Positions 18,443 through 27,635 of a stretch of 45,688 nucleotides of DNA are shown here, one piece after another. The position numbers and the translations under genes are program-made. Source of the stretch: Rickettsiales bacterium. Lineage in GTDB: Bacteria; Pseudomonadota; Alphaproteobacteria; Rickettsiales; Deianiraeaceae. Under the pieces are notes generated by a model, which was not told the DNA's origin, ran no database searches, and saw only the letters and a list, made by a program, of their open reading frames with translations. Position 1 is the stretch's first letter, and every line of letters begins with the position of its first letter. The stretch lies in NCBI GenBank assembly GCA_017444095.1, contig JAFSXM010000029.1, positions 1 to 45,688 of the forward strand, written 5' to 3'.

Positions 18443-18647
18443 ATTTTTTTATATGTTTTTAGTAAAAAGTTATCAGTTCTATTAAAATGAGTATTTTTTA
18501 CCATATAATAAGCACATAATGTTATATGGATATTAACTTTAAGAAATTTTATTATGTCCTCTTTGGCCAAATTGTATTTATTGGCTATAATGTTAAAATA
18601 AATAAAGGATCAAAATGTTATATCAAAAATGATACTTATCATAACAA
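18443..18647. other. Non-coding stretch between giant gene promoter and pilin terminator
   Basis: About 200 AT-rich bases with no convincing frame, repeat or structure. Short open frames here run into the giant gene out of frame and look spurious. Confidence 0.5.
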
Positions 18648-18675
18648 TAAAAAAAAGCGAGCATAAAATGCTCGC
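18648..18675 (-). terminator. Strong intrinsic terminator of the pilin gene
   Basis: Read on the minus strand, GCGAGCAT TTT ATGCTCGC forms a perfect 8-bp GC-containing stem followed by an uninterrupted T run. It lies about 50 bases after the pilin stop. Confidence 0.92.
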
Positions 18676-18723
18676 CTAAAAACAATATCCGTTATTTTTA
18701 TTTAATTTAATTTTGTAATGAAA

Positions 18724-19677
18724 TTACAGAACATAAATCAAATTACAACCTTTTGTTGCATCCTTGGAATTAACAAAACTTGAACCACTATAACAGACTG
18801 TTTCATCAGTAGCTGCAGCAGCAACTTGTCCTTGTCTTACTGCCAATAATTTACCATCAGCAGGTGATGTGTTATTATCAACTTTCAAGCTTAACTTCTT
18901 TGCCATAACAGGTGTAAAGACACCACTTGGTGTTGAGGCATAGTTATAATACATAACCAAGACATTCTTACCACTAATGTTCTTTTTAACAGCACTTGAT
19001 GCTGATAATTCACCAGCTTTTTCTAAACCTCTAATCATAGCCATACCGTCTTTCGAGCCTGAAAAGCCAACATAAGAATATGTTGCATCAGCTGAATAAG
19101 ATGATATACCTTGTGTTGCCTTAATCACATCTCTGGTATATGTCGTTGGTGCAACATCATTGTCTGGCTCCGTACCTGTTCCTAAAGGATTAGAATAAAG
19201 ATTGGTCCTTGCGGCATCACTTTTAATACCACTTGCTACCAAAAATCTCATAGAATTCAAGAATGAATTTTGGCTTGTTTCTGTTGCCAACAATGTTTCA
19301 TTTGCACTAGCGACGGTTCTACTTTTAGCACCAGTAAGACCTGTTGTGTCAGTAGCACAATAAATTCCCTCTGCATCTGTACTGCCAGGTGCCGACAAGT
19401 TATTAAATTCATTTGTATCTTTACAAAGAGACTCTGTTACATTACCAGGAAGAGCACCAAATGTTGATTGGAACAAATACATTGCCGTCTTGTAACTATC
19501 CATTTCTTCCATAACTTTTTGGACTTTTGCATTGTTAACGACTTCCATACCTCCAACAGCAACGCCGGTTAAAACACCAACTGCAACGATATATATAGCA
19601 AGCTCAACAAGAGAGAAAGACTTTTTACTCTTTGTTAAGTAATTTGCATAACTTTCATTAGAAACAACTTTACTCAT
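18724..19677 (-). CDS. Type IV pilin/pseudopilin-like protein
   Basis: 317 residues from ATG 19677. After a 20-residue leader ending KSKKS comes FSLVELAIYIVAVGVLTGVA, the N-methylated hydrophobic helix of type IV pilins with Glu at +5. The residue before the cleavage site is Ser, not the usual Gly. The rest is Ala/Ser/Thr/Gly-rich, far less AT-biased than its neighbours, and ends with a two-cysteine loop (VCYSGSS...GCNLIYVL) like the pilin D-region. A longer frame from 19746 is rejected because it would start upstream of a near-consensus promoter (19703-19730). Own promoter plus strong terminator indicates a highly expressed single-gene unit. Prepilin peptidase and assembly genes are not in this window. 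Roles could be a pilus, or a type II-like pseudopilus. Confidence 0.85.
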   Translation of the reverse strand: MSKVVSNESYANYLTKSKKSFSLVELAIYIVAVGVLTGVAVGGMEVVNNAKVQKVMEEMDSYKTAMYLFQSTFGALPGNVTESLCKDTNEFNNLSAPGSTDAEGIYCATDTTGLTGAKSRTVASANETLLATETSQNSFLNSMRFLVASGIKSDAARTNLYSNPLGTGTEPDNDVAPTTYTRDVIKATQGISSYSADATYSYVGFSGSKDGMAMIRGLEKAGELSASSAVKKNISGKNVLVMYYNYASTPSGVFTPVMAKKLSLKVDNNTSPADGKLLAVRQGQVAAAATDETVCYSGSSFVNSKDATKGCNLIYVL

Positions 19678-19702
19678 AAAAATAAAAAAAAAACTACTAT
19701 TA

Positions 19703-19730
19703 GTTATAATCATAAAAAGCAACTTGTCAA
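19703..19730 (-). promoter_or_regulatory. Near-consensus sigma70 promoter of the pilin gene
   Basis: On the minus strand TTGACA (19725-19730, perfect), a 16-base spacer and TATAAC (19703-19708, one mismatch) lie 26 bases before ATG 19677. It fixes the pilin start and predicts a short leader. Confidence 0.75.
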
Positions 19731-19924
19731 GAATTATTTTTTTCATACCAAAATTATGTCAAAAGATAAGAAAAATTGTATAAATACATTCAAATAAATA
19801 TAATATTTGTCAGTAAAGTAAACACAATATCTCAATTATAAAAAATTGATACTTTAAACATAGACATCTTTAATACTTACATATTAAACTTGATATTAAA
19901 GTAAAAACCTTTTGTTCATTTTGA

Positions 19925-21261
19925 ATGGCAGATAAACAAAAACTCATCACAGATTGGATACAATGTGAAATAACAGATACAACAATAGAGGTGCATCGTG
20001 GTAGAAATGGCTACGAATGGGATGGACAGAAGGGGAAAATACTTGAATGGAGTTTACCTGTTCTTGTTGAAAAAAGTGCCGATGAAATATTGGAAAAAGT
20101 TTATTCTTGTCCCGACTGGAAACCTTATGGAAAAGGCAGGGAGGTATCGTTAGATAGTAAAGATTTGAGAGATAAAATATGGCAGTTAATTATGCCACAT
20201 ATTGATGTTAAAAACTTAAAAACAGTACCTGCAATAGATAAATTAGGTAAATGTCAAGGCAAAAGTCGTGCTGCGATGAATAGAACACAGAAAAAAGGAA
20301 CATATGTTGATGAGAATAGAATAAAAAAAGATAAAGTAATTCCTTCAAACGAATGTTATACATTTTAACAATCTGTTGAGTTTGTAGTAAATTGGTTTCT
20401 GGATAATGTTGATAAAAACTACTTCAAAAACAAAGTTGTATATTGTAATTGCGATTATGTAAGGTCGGCATTTTGGATATTTTTTTATAACAATTTTCAT
20501 AAATTAAGCTTAAAAAAACTCATTGCAACATCATATGATAAAACTGGTTTATCTTATGGAAATAATTACGATGATCACATTAGACATTTATTTTATCAAG
20601 AAGAGCAAAAACTTGCAGTGGTTATGTTAATGTGTATGATGGAAAGGAAATTAAAAGAATTCCGCCAGAAAATGAACCATCAACATTTAACGGAGATTTT
20701 AGAGATAAGGAATGCTATAATATAGCAAAGAATGAAGCAGGTATTATAATTACAAATCCTCCATTTGGTAAAATTTGGGAACAATATGTAAAATGTATGC
20801 TTGAAACCAGTAAAAAATTGATTTTTTGGGGAAATGGCGGAGCACCAATTTATAATTGGTTTATGAAATTACTTGATGAAAAAAAACTTTTTATAGCAAG
20901 AGATTGTAGCCATCAGTTTTATACTGATTATTATATGTCTCCTGTATATCACAAAAAAAACATAACAACTTGAATCTATACAACAGAAGATTTAAGTTTT
21001 CAAAAACCAGATAAAAGTCATTTTTCCAAAAAGAAAAAAATGTTAAAAGATGGCACTGCTTGGTATGATGAAAATAATATTCTTTGTTGTGATAAAGCAA
21101 TTATTCCTGTTGATACATATGAAACTTTGGCAGTGAGCAGAGAGATAATAAGACATGTGATTTTGAATGATGTGTATGAAATCTTGAAAAATTATCAAAG
21201 ATATGCTCCAATCAAAAACTGCAAAGAGTGTTTTGCGAGTATTTTGATTAGACACATATAA
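19925..21261 (+). pseudogene. Decayed EcoRI-type adenine-specific DNA methyltransferase
   Basis: The parts match the EcoRI-methylase family in order: SNECYT (for NDEFYT), NKVVYCNCDYVRSAF, LKKLIATSYDKTG, NGDFRDKECYNIAKNEAG, then IIITNPPFGK with the NPPF catalytic motif, and KKLIFWGNGGAPIYNW. Three lesions break it. An in-frame TAA lies at 20366-20368 just after the first motif. A frameshift at the A5 run 20607-20611 would be repaired by one extra A. An in-frame TGA at 20971-20973 may replace a tryptophan TGG. The first 147 residues are an unfamiliar N-terminal extension. The protein would have transferred methyl groups to adenine, probably from a phage or restriction system. No matching endonuclease is nearby. 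Three independent lesions make it almost certainly inactive. Confidence 0.85.
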
Positions 21262-21268
21262 TGTTTGG

Positions 21269-21877
21269 TTAGCCACAATTGTCTTTTGATCTGTAATGTT
21301 TGTTGTTAAGTAAAGAGATGTCATTTTCATTTTTTGTCTCCTTTTTTATATTTTGTTCATCGTATAAAAAAATATTATTATCAGATGTTGCCACATCGTT
21401 GTTGTCAACCAAATCATAGTTGTTAATTATTACCTTTTTTACCGTTGGTTTTTTAATATTTTTTGGTTTAATCTTTTTTGGTCTAATATCCCTCACTCTA
21501 TTTATAAATGTTCTATCTTCCATGTTCACATACACATTTTTATAATCAAATGCTTCATATCTTTCTTTAATCTGTCGCATTGTAGTTGCATCGTTTGCGT
21601 CTAACTGACGAGTTTTTATATAATCTTCTCCAAATTTATTATTTATTGTCATCAAGTATTTTGTATTCTTATCAACTGCATCATACCATGAATACTTTTT
21701 TTGAATGTTTGTCAAGTCTTGTACATCTTGTTGGGTAATTCGATTCACATTCTTATTGCCAATTCCAGTAATAGTCATGCGTTCTTCTGGCGTCACATGA
21801 AGTGCATCTAACATATACCCTCGTGCCAACATATCTTTTGCTCTGTCTTTTACATAACTAGGATTATTAATGTTCAT
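21269..21877 (-). CDS. Unknown basic, hydrophilic protein
   Basis: 202 residues from ATG 21877 (MNINNPSYVKDRAKDML); the frame is open a little further upstream to 21919 but without a better start. No signal peptide or membrane span. Residues of about 25-60 read as a helical segment (TITGIGNKNVNRITQQDVQDL). A Lys/Ile-rich basic stretch follows (RPKKIKPKNIKKPTVKKV), then an acidic, Asn-rich tail. The basic stretch could bind nucleic acid. It is convergent with the dead methyltransferase, with 7 bases between. I do not recognise the family. Confidence 0.65.
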   Translation of the reverse strand: MNINNPSYVKDRAKDMLARGYMLDALHVTPEERMTITGIGNKNVNRITQQDVQDLTNIQKKYSWYDAVDKNTKYLMTINNKFGEDYIKTRQLDANDATTMRQIKERYEAFDYKNVYVNMEDRTFINRVRDIRPKKIKPKNIKKPTVKKVIINNYDLVDNNDVATSDNNIFLYDEQNIKKETKNENDISLLNNKHYRSKDNCG

Positions 21878-21948
21878 ATAAATATCAATAAAACTGCTGT
21901 TAGTATAGAATATATACATTCATTGTCAACATAAATTCAATAATTTTA

Positions 21949-22116
21949 GCTCTGTTGTAAAAAACTCTTGATTTTTTATATCATAAGTATGTGGATTAAA
22001 CCTTATAAAGGTGTTGTTTTTTAAAAAAAAATTATTGTATATATCAATACTGATATAAGCTATATTTCAATAAGACAATTTATTTGATTTATCAAGAGTT
22101 TGTTTAAACAGAGCAA
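21949..22116 (-). mobile_element. MITE-like element B (about 168 bp)
   Basis: Left end GCTCTGTTGTAAAAAACTC, right end GAGTTTGTTTAAACAGAGC: imperfect terminal inverted repeats of about 20 bases. Inverted, it aligns with element C1 (31187-31348): both open with GCTCTGTTTAAA and share CTTGATAAATCAAA. No coding capacity. It lies in the gap before virB4 and ends 76 bases before that gene's first candidate start. Confidence 0.8.
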
Positions 22117-22192
22117 TACTTTTATGTCTTGCAAATAAAAGTCATAAAATTATACACAACATGCCTTTTAATATTTAATTGTTTAACAATAT

Positions 22193-24613
22193 TTGTTTGT
22201 GCTTAGTAGAATTAGAGCAAATTTGAAAAAAGATAATCAGCACAAAAAAGAAAATAGCGAATATAGCTTATCACCAATATCAAACAATTTTTTCCCATAC
22301 TCTTGTCTTGTTGATGATGATGTTTTACTAACAAAAAACGGAGAACTATTTCAAACAATAGAGATAAAAATGACAGATTTTACAAAAAATAAAGACACAG
22401 GTCTGCGAGATGTTGTAAGAAAAGCTATATCAAATGATACAATAGGCTTACAAACTGCCTTTTGGATACACACAATCAAAAGAAAAAAAGGTAATAACAC
22501 CAAAAATAGCAACACCACGACATCCAAAAACTTTTTTTTGCAAAAAGTAAGTAATGTTATCAACGACATTAAACAAGGTTTAAATCGTTATGATATTATA
22601 ACTTATATTACAATCGTTCAAGGAAACAAAAATGGTAATATTTCACCATTAGAAACATTTAAAAATGCCATCAGCTCTATTAGCGATGGCACATACACAT
22701 TACAGAAAAAAATTTCTTCTCTAAAAGAAACCACATCATATATTGCAACACAACTGCAAGATTATAACCCACATATACTTGGTATTAGAATTGACGAAGA
22801 GGAAAAAAAATACTCTGAATTGATGGAATTTTTATATTTTCTTGTAAATCATAAACATAAAGAAATGGAAATCGAACAAGTTGATATTACCGACAAAATC
22901 AACGAAAGTAATTATCTCTTTAAAGATGGTAAAATGTTATTCAAAAACAACAACACAGATGATGTAAATATTGCGAGTGTTTTTACAATTAAAGAAGTTC
23001 AAGATTTCAATATTTCTATAACCGCAGACATCATAAATAATATTGATGCGGAAATCATCATCACAGAATACATTGATAGTATAGACAAAAAAACGGCAAA
23101 CAATTTTATCAATGCCAAAAGTGAATTTATAAAACAACCAAATGTTGGTGTTTTAGGTAATAATCAAGAAAAATATTATCAGTCTTCAACATCTGTATTT
23201 GTGTTTAATAATGTTAGTGATGCTAGTAATACATTAGATGTATTTTTACGATGTGCTAATGTATTTGCAGAAAAAGGTATTGTCATCGTTCGCGAAGATA
23301 TTGGTTTGGAAAGAAGCTATTATGCAATGATGCCAGCAAACTTTTATTTTACATATAGATTATCAATTCACAATAATCACGAAATAGGCTCATTCATTTA
23401 TTCGTATGTTTTTCAAGAAATGAATAGCGATATTTTTATAAGAAATTTTCCTTTATTAAAAATAGGAACTTTAAAGAATAATCCAGTGCAAATTGGTTTT
23501 TTAAAAGAAAATTCTAATATTTTAATTTCTGGGTCGGAAAAAAGTGGTAAAGGCATAGTCGCAAACTTACTTACATCAGCTTGGGAAAATAAATTCAATT
23601 CTAATATTATTTACATAGAACTTAATAAAGAATCGTCAATGTTTATTGATGCTATTGGTGGAAAAAATTATCGTATTTCCACAGACCAAACAAAAAACAA
23701 TACCCAGTTTAATTTATTAAATTTTCAATCTTTTCAAGACACAGCGGAAATACAAACATATCTATCAAATATGTTATCACTAATGATGGGTATGGATAAT
23801 GCCAATATTGATGCTAATTTTACCAAAAAAGTTAATTCTGCATTAGAAATAATAATGGAACATTGTATGGATGTAAAAGATAAAAACCAAACATTATCAA
23901 AACTACACACTTACTTTAAAACAGATAATATAGATGAAATATTGCGACATTGGTATTTAATTGGTAAATACTATCATTTATTTGATAACAAAAATGATGT
24001 GTTTAATAACATAGATATAGCACATTTTTACATAGATGATACAATTAGAAGCAAGAACTCTCTTTTATCCGTTGTAGTATATCACATATTCACCAGTATA
24101 GTTAATTTTGCAAGAAAAAGTAATAAGCCAACAATTATTGTCGTTGATGAGCCGTTTACATTATTTAGCGATGTCATATTTGACGAATTATTGGATAATA
24201 TAAAAGATGTATCACAGCAAACCGATACACATTTTATTTTTAAAATTCAGGATTTCGAAAGAGAAATGATGTCAAGCACAAATTTTAGTGAAATCATTAA
24301 ATCGTGCGGTTTGCAGTTGCATTTTGCGAACAAAGATGTTGTCAATAACAACTATATGAGAATTTTTCAATTATCAAAACCAGATTATACCACCATCAAT
24401 GCTTTATCCAAATTTGATGGAATAAATTTCTTTGTCAAATACTTAGATGAAAGATTTTGTTGTCAGTTAAATATTAAAGACAAAAAAGTATTATCAATCT
24501 TGTCAGACCCAGATTCTTATACATACAACAATATAATGAATATCAAAAATAATACTATGAATTACGACCCAAATAGCTACATAGCGAGATATTTTTCCAT
24601 TAGTAATATTTAA
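22193..24613 (+). CDS. virB4: VirB4-family type IV secretion ATPase with degenerate P-loop
   Basis: 806 residues from TTG 22193; GTG 22199 is an alternative and no ATG fits. The length and layout fit VirB4 (CagE/TrbE/VirB), an inner-membrane-associated ATPase that powers type IV secretion. The N-terminal half is variable. The C-terminal ATPase domain has ILISGSEKSGKGIVANLL at the Walker A position (residues 447-454, GSEKSGKG) where the usual Ser/Thr after Lys is Gly. The Walker B IIVVDEP has Asp652 and Glu653. Known Rickettsiales rvh systems carry two VirB4 copies, one with degraded nucleotide-binding motifs, and this may be such a copy. No other T4SS genes are adjacent, which fits the scattered rvh layout. 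MITE B lies just upstream. Confidence 0.85.
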   Translation: MFVLSRIRANLKKDNQHKKENSEYSLSPISNNFFPYSCLVDDDVLLTKNGELFQTIEIKMTDFTKNKDTGLRDVVRKAISNDTIGLQTAFWIHTIKRKKGNNTKNSNTTTSKNFFLQKVSNVINDIKQGLNRYDIITYITIVQGNKNGNISPLETFKNAISSISDGTYTLQKKISSLKETTSYIATQLQDYNPHILGIRIDEEEKKYSELMEFLYFLVNHKHKEMEIEQVDITDKINESNYLFKDGKMLFKNNNTDDVNIASVFTIKEVQDFNISITADIINNIDAEIIITEYIDSIDKKTANNFINAKSEFIKQPNVGVLGNNQEKYYQSSTSVFVFNNVSDASNTLDVFLRCANVFAEKGIVIVREDIGLERSYYAMMPANFYFTYRLSIHNNHEIGSFIYSYVFQEMNSDIFIRNFPLLKIGTLKNNPVQIGFLKENSNILISGSEKSGKGIVANLLTSAWENKFNSNIIYIELNKESSMFIDAIGGKNYRISTDQTKNNTQFNLLNFQSFQDTAEIQTYLSNMLSLMMGMDNANIDANFTKKVNSALEIIMEHCMDVKDKNQTLSKLHTYFKTDNIDEILRHWYLIGKYYHLFDNKNDVFNNIDIAHFYIDDTIRSKNSLLSVVVYHIFTSIVNFARKSNKPTIIVVDEPFTLFSDVIFDELLDNIKDVSQQTDTHFIFKIQDFEREMMSSTNFSEIIKSCGLQLHFANKDVVNNNYMRIFQLSKPDYTTINALSKFDGINFFVKYLDERFCCQLNIKDKKVLSILSDPDSYTYNNIMNIKNNTMNYDPNSYIARYFSISNI

Positions 24614-24689
24614 AGTAATAATGCTAACAATGCTTTACCCAAATGTGCTGTAAGATTATAAAATCAATGCCAATCAAATGTTAAATTTC

Positions 24690-26360
24690 TTACTTTGACA
24701 AAAAATATAATGGCAATCTTTTTTCAAAAAAATCAACTTGTATAAACTTAAAGATTGTTTTAATCTCATCATTACCATCGATGTTGTGTTTATCAAGATA
24801 ATCATTTAACAATACCATATCATTATCTTTAAATATGGTATTTGCTTTTTCTACAATGGCTCGCTGATTATCATATTCAACATTCTGTGTGTATCCAGCC
24901 AGTCTTTTATAAACCTTCACAAACATATCGTCATTGTAATATTTCAGCCACAAATCAACATCTATTTGTAAAATACCTTTATCAACTAAACTTGCACATA
25001 TTTTTGCAAAATCTTTAATCCCGTGTATACCATTATAATTGTTTTCAATAATAGCTTGTAATCGCTTTTTATACAACAAACATATATCTTGATTAGATAA
25101 AAAACATTCTTTGACCGCATTAACATCAACATTGATTTTCAATATCACATTGATAACATCATCCATTTTGACTTTAACCTTATATTTATCTCCATTTCCA
25201 GTTGGTTGTTTGCCTTGTTGATACATCGTAATAATATATGATATTCTGTCTATCAAATAATAATACAACCAAACTTCATTGTCATTATGTTTATCAAAAT
25301 AATACGGATTAAAACCATATCCAAAATAATACTTTCCTATAACACCTTGCAATTCTGGAAATTCAGCAACCACACCTGTCGCAAGGTCTAATTTCGTATC
25401 CCATATCAGTTGTTTTACATTATTTAATATTCTTTCATCTTTTATTATTTTAACGGCCAATTCTTCCTGTCTATGTAAATACTCTTGCCAAGATATGTCA
25501 TCAATAAATATTCTCGAAGATAAAATTGCTTTTAATTTCATTTTATCTTTTTTTAATTCCTCGTCTTGTTTCCAATAAAATAAAGCATCATCCAATCTTG
25601 CAGTTGCGACTATTTGATGACCTTTTTTTACAATCTCTGTATTTTTATTGGCAAAAATCAAAAATCTTATTTCTTCATTTCCGCTTTCATTCGTCTTAAA
25701 TACAACATATCTTTGGTTTTCTCTTAACACCAATTCAATCAGTTCAAATGGTAGAACTAAAAATTTTTCCGCCAACACACACATTATCGGCACATTGCAC
25801 CTCTCGCTCATCCCAGCAATCTCATCTATAAGCTTATTATTACGATAATCTGGTTTATATTTTTGAATTTCATTTTTAATAAACTCTACCCTTGTATTAT
25901 AATCTAAAACCATCTTGTTATCTGTAATGATTTTATAATATTCAGCAACAGAATTACATTTAACAAATGTAAATTTATCAATATAAATACCATTATTAGC
26001 ACAAATACCAAAAAACTCACCCGATAACACTTCATTATCAATACAAGCAAAAATACTACGAATTGGTCTTATCCATTTCAAACTTGATTGAGGATATAGC
26101 ATATTTCTTGGAAAATAAGTAGAAAATTCTTGTAAAGTAGTGTTAATAAACTCCAACATTTTCTCTTTTGAGATATCTGCATTATTTAGTTTTAAAACTA
26201 AACGATTTAAAGTAATTCCAATAAATATATTCAAATCTACAATATTAACATTGTTTTCTTTCAATTTCTTTATAACAAAACTACGATAATTTTGTGCAAT
26301 TTGCCTCTGCAATGTAGCAGGTATTTCTTCTGTAAAAATTTCAAACACAGCATCACTCAT
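24690..26360 (-). CDS. glyS: Glycine--tRNA ligase beta subunit, shortened
   Basis: 556 residues against about 690 in typical bacteria. It starts AVFEIFTEEIPATLQRQIAQ, the family's opening (EIGTEELPP), and keeps LKWIRPIRSIFACIDNEVLSGEF, LRENQRYVVFK, ATARLDDALFYWKQD and GVVAEFPELQGVIGKYY. About 75 residues are missing from the N-terminal domain after NRLVLKL. The usual GDKDPFALRR stretch is reduced to GDKYKVKVKMDD, and the C-terminal region is short. The beta chain binds tRNA(Gly) for the alpha2beta2 enzyme. Its partner glyQ is elsewhere (7064-7936). It is a single intact frame, so shrinkage is by in-frame loss. Confidence 0.9.
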   Translation of the reverse strand: MSDAVFEIFTEEIPATLQRQIAQNYRSFVIKKLKENNVNIVDLNIFIGITLNRLVLKLNNADISKEKMLEFINTTLQEFSTYFPRNMLYPQSSLKWIRPIRSIFACIDNEVLSGEFFGICANNGIYIDKFTFVKCNSVAEYYKIITDNKMVLDYNTRVEFIKNEIQKYKPDYRNNKLIDEIAGMSERCNVPIMCVLAEKFLVLPFELIELVLRENQRYVVFKTNESGNEEIRFLIFANKNTEIVKKGHQIVATARLDDALFYWKQDEELKKDKMKLKAILSSRIFIDDISWQEYLHRQEELAVKIIKDERILNNVKQLIWDTKLDLATGVVAEFPELQGVIGKYYFGYGFNPYYFDKHNDNEVWLYYYLIDRISYIITMYQQGKQPTGNGDKYKVKVKMDDVINVILKINVDVNAVKECFLSNQDICLLYKKRLQAIIENNYNGIHGIKDFAKICASLVDKGILQIDVDLWLKYYNDDMFVKVYKRLAGYTQNVEYDNQRAIVEKANTIFKDNDMVLLNDYLDKHNIDGNDEIKTIFKFIQVDFFEKRLPLYFLSK

Positions 26361-26525
26361 ATATGTTATGCTCTTCTATACTCTATTTATAGAAATAGCC
26401 TGCATTTGTAATATAATTATCAATATAATTTTACGATATACTGCATATATTTATAATCATAAAAACAATAACTAAACAATTCTTTACTTTTATTTCTAAA
26501 TAAATTCAGTTTCTTTGTTAGGAAG

Positions 26526-27626
26526 ATGTCATTTTTATTTACATCAAAATTCTTAAAAAGAAGACAATATATTTTTCTTACCATAAAAGCTCTCTTGGTG
26601 TCTGCAATAATATGTTTTCTGGTTTTTTTATGTCTAAAAGCCACACATATACTATTTTTGCGATATTCATTCAAACACTTTTTAACACAAATAAAAGCAA
26701 CTCAAAACATAGAATATAATACAGATTACAACATTGAATACAGCTTTTTTCAATCAAAAATGAAAGTTAATCATTTAATCACCACAAAGGATGTTATGGA
26801 GGTAGTTTTACCAGAATTTCAAGCTCAAACATCCGGTGGATTTATTTTACCAGATAGAATATTATTAGAGCTAAAATCAATTATCGTAAAAGAAATTGGA
26901 GGTAAAGCATCAACACTATACAATGAAAACCAAGAACCGATAATAGTAGAATTGTTCCTGAATAAAAGAATATTTAAACTACCACAAGTTTATGCTATGA
27001 AAGTTGACAATAGATTAAAACTACAAATATTTAATGAAGAAAATGACATAACAGGACAATTAACACTTGATGACTTTTCATTTGGCACAAATAATCATAA
27101 ACATTCATTGTATATGAAAAACAAAGGAACACTATTGTTGTATAAACCTTCTTTTGTTGATTATTTTATATCTGCAAACAGACCATTTACTTGGGACATT
27201 GAATTTGCAACTCTCGGTAATTATGAAACTTGGGGCATAAAAGACGAACATAAAGCAATAGTGTATGAAGTTGAGGTTAAACACGGCTTATTGGACTTTG
27301 ATTTTACAAAGATAGATTGTTATGGTGGCTTTACTTTTGATGGAAATGTTAGAAAGATGGATATGTCTGTTAACATCAATAACGAAAAAAAGCTTCTTGA
27401 AGCAATGATTAACTCTGCAATTCAACACAAAACTCTTGATGTAAAAATATTAAAACAAATGCACCAAGATATGAATAATGTAATTATTCCAAAATTACGA
27501 AAAAATAGCGATAAAAAATATGACAAACACAATCTATCCTTACACATTACTAAAACTATTGAAGATGAAGTTTATGTAAATAATATTTCCGCGAGTGAAA
27601 TTGCAGGCAGTTTTAATTTTAAATAA
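26526..27626 (+). CDS. Membrane-anchored envelope protein of unknown function (perhaps DUF2125-like)
   Basis: 366 residues. A basic start is followed by one strong hydrophobic segment (ALLVSAIICFLVFLCLKATHILF, about residues 22-44); the rest is probably periplasmic and beta-rich. Alternating strands such as FGGFTFDGNVRKMDMSVNI-like stretches recall the alphaproteobacterial DUF2125 proteins, but I cannot confirm this by eye. AGGAAG ends directly before the ATG, one of few visible Shine-Dalgarno sequences here. The SurA-like gene starts 9 bases downstream, so both probably serve the envelope. Confidence 0.75.
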   Translation: MSFLFTSKFLKRRQYIFLTIKALLVSAIICFLVFLCLKATHILFLRYSFKHFLTQIKATQNIEYNTDYNIEYSFFQSKMKVNHLITTKDVMEVVLPEFQAQTSGGFILPDRILLELKSIIVKEIGGKASTLYNENQEPIIVELFLNKRIFKLPQVYAMKVDNRLKLQIFNEENDITGQLTLDDFSFGTNNHKHSLYMKNKGTLLLYKPSFVDYFISANRPFTWDIEFATLGNYETWGIKDEHKAIVYEVEVKHGLLDFDFTKIDCYGGFTFDGNVRKMDMSVNINNEKKLLEAMINSAIQHKTLDVKILKQMHQDMNNVIIPKLRKNSDKKYDKHNLSLHITKTIEDEVYVNNISASEIAGSFNFK

Positions 27627-27635
27627 TATTTAAAT

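Noticed and set aside
19678..19746. Longer pilin start at 19746
   Set aside because: The upstream part would overlie a near-consensus promoter, and it would give a leader far too long for a pilin.
20971..20973. TGA as tryptophan (genetic code 4)
   Set aside because: Core genes use TGG for Trp (for example in recA), and the intact YopJ-like gene ends in TGA. The one suggestive TGA is in a gene with two other lesions.
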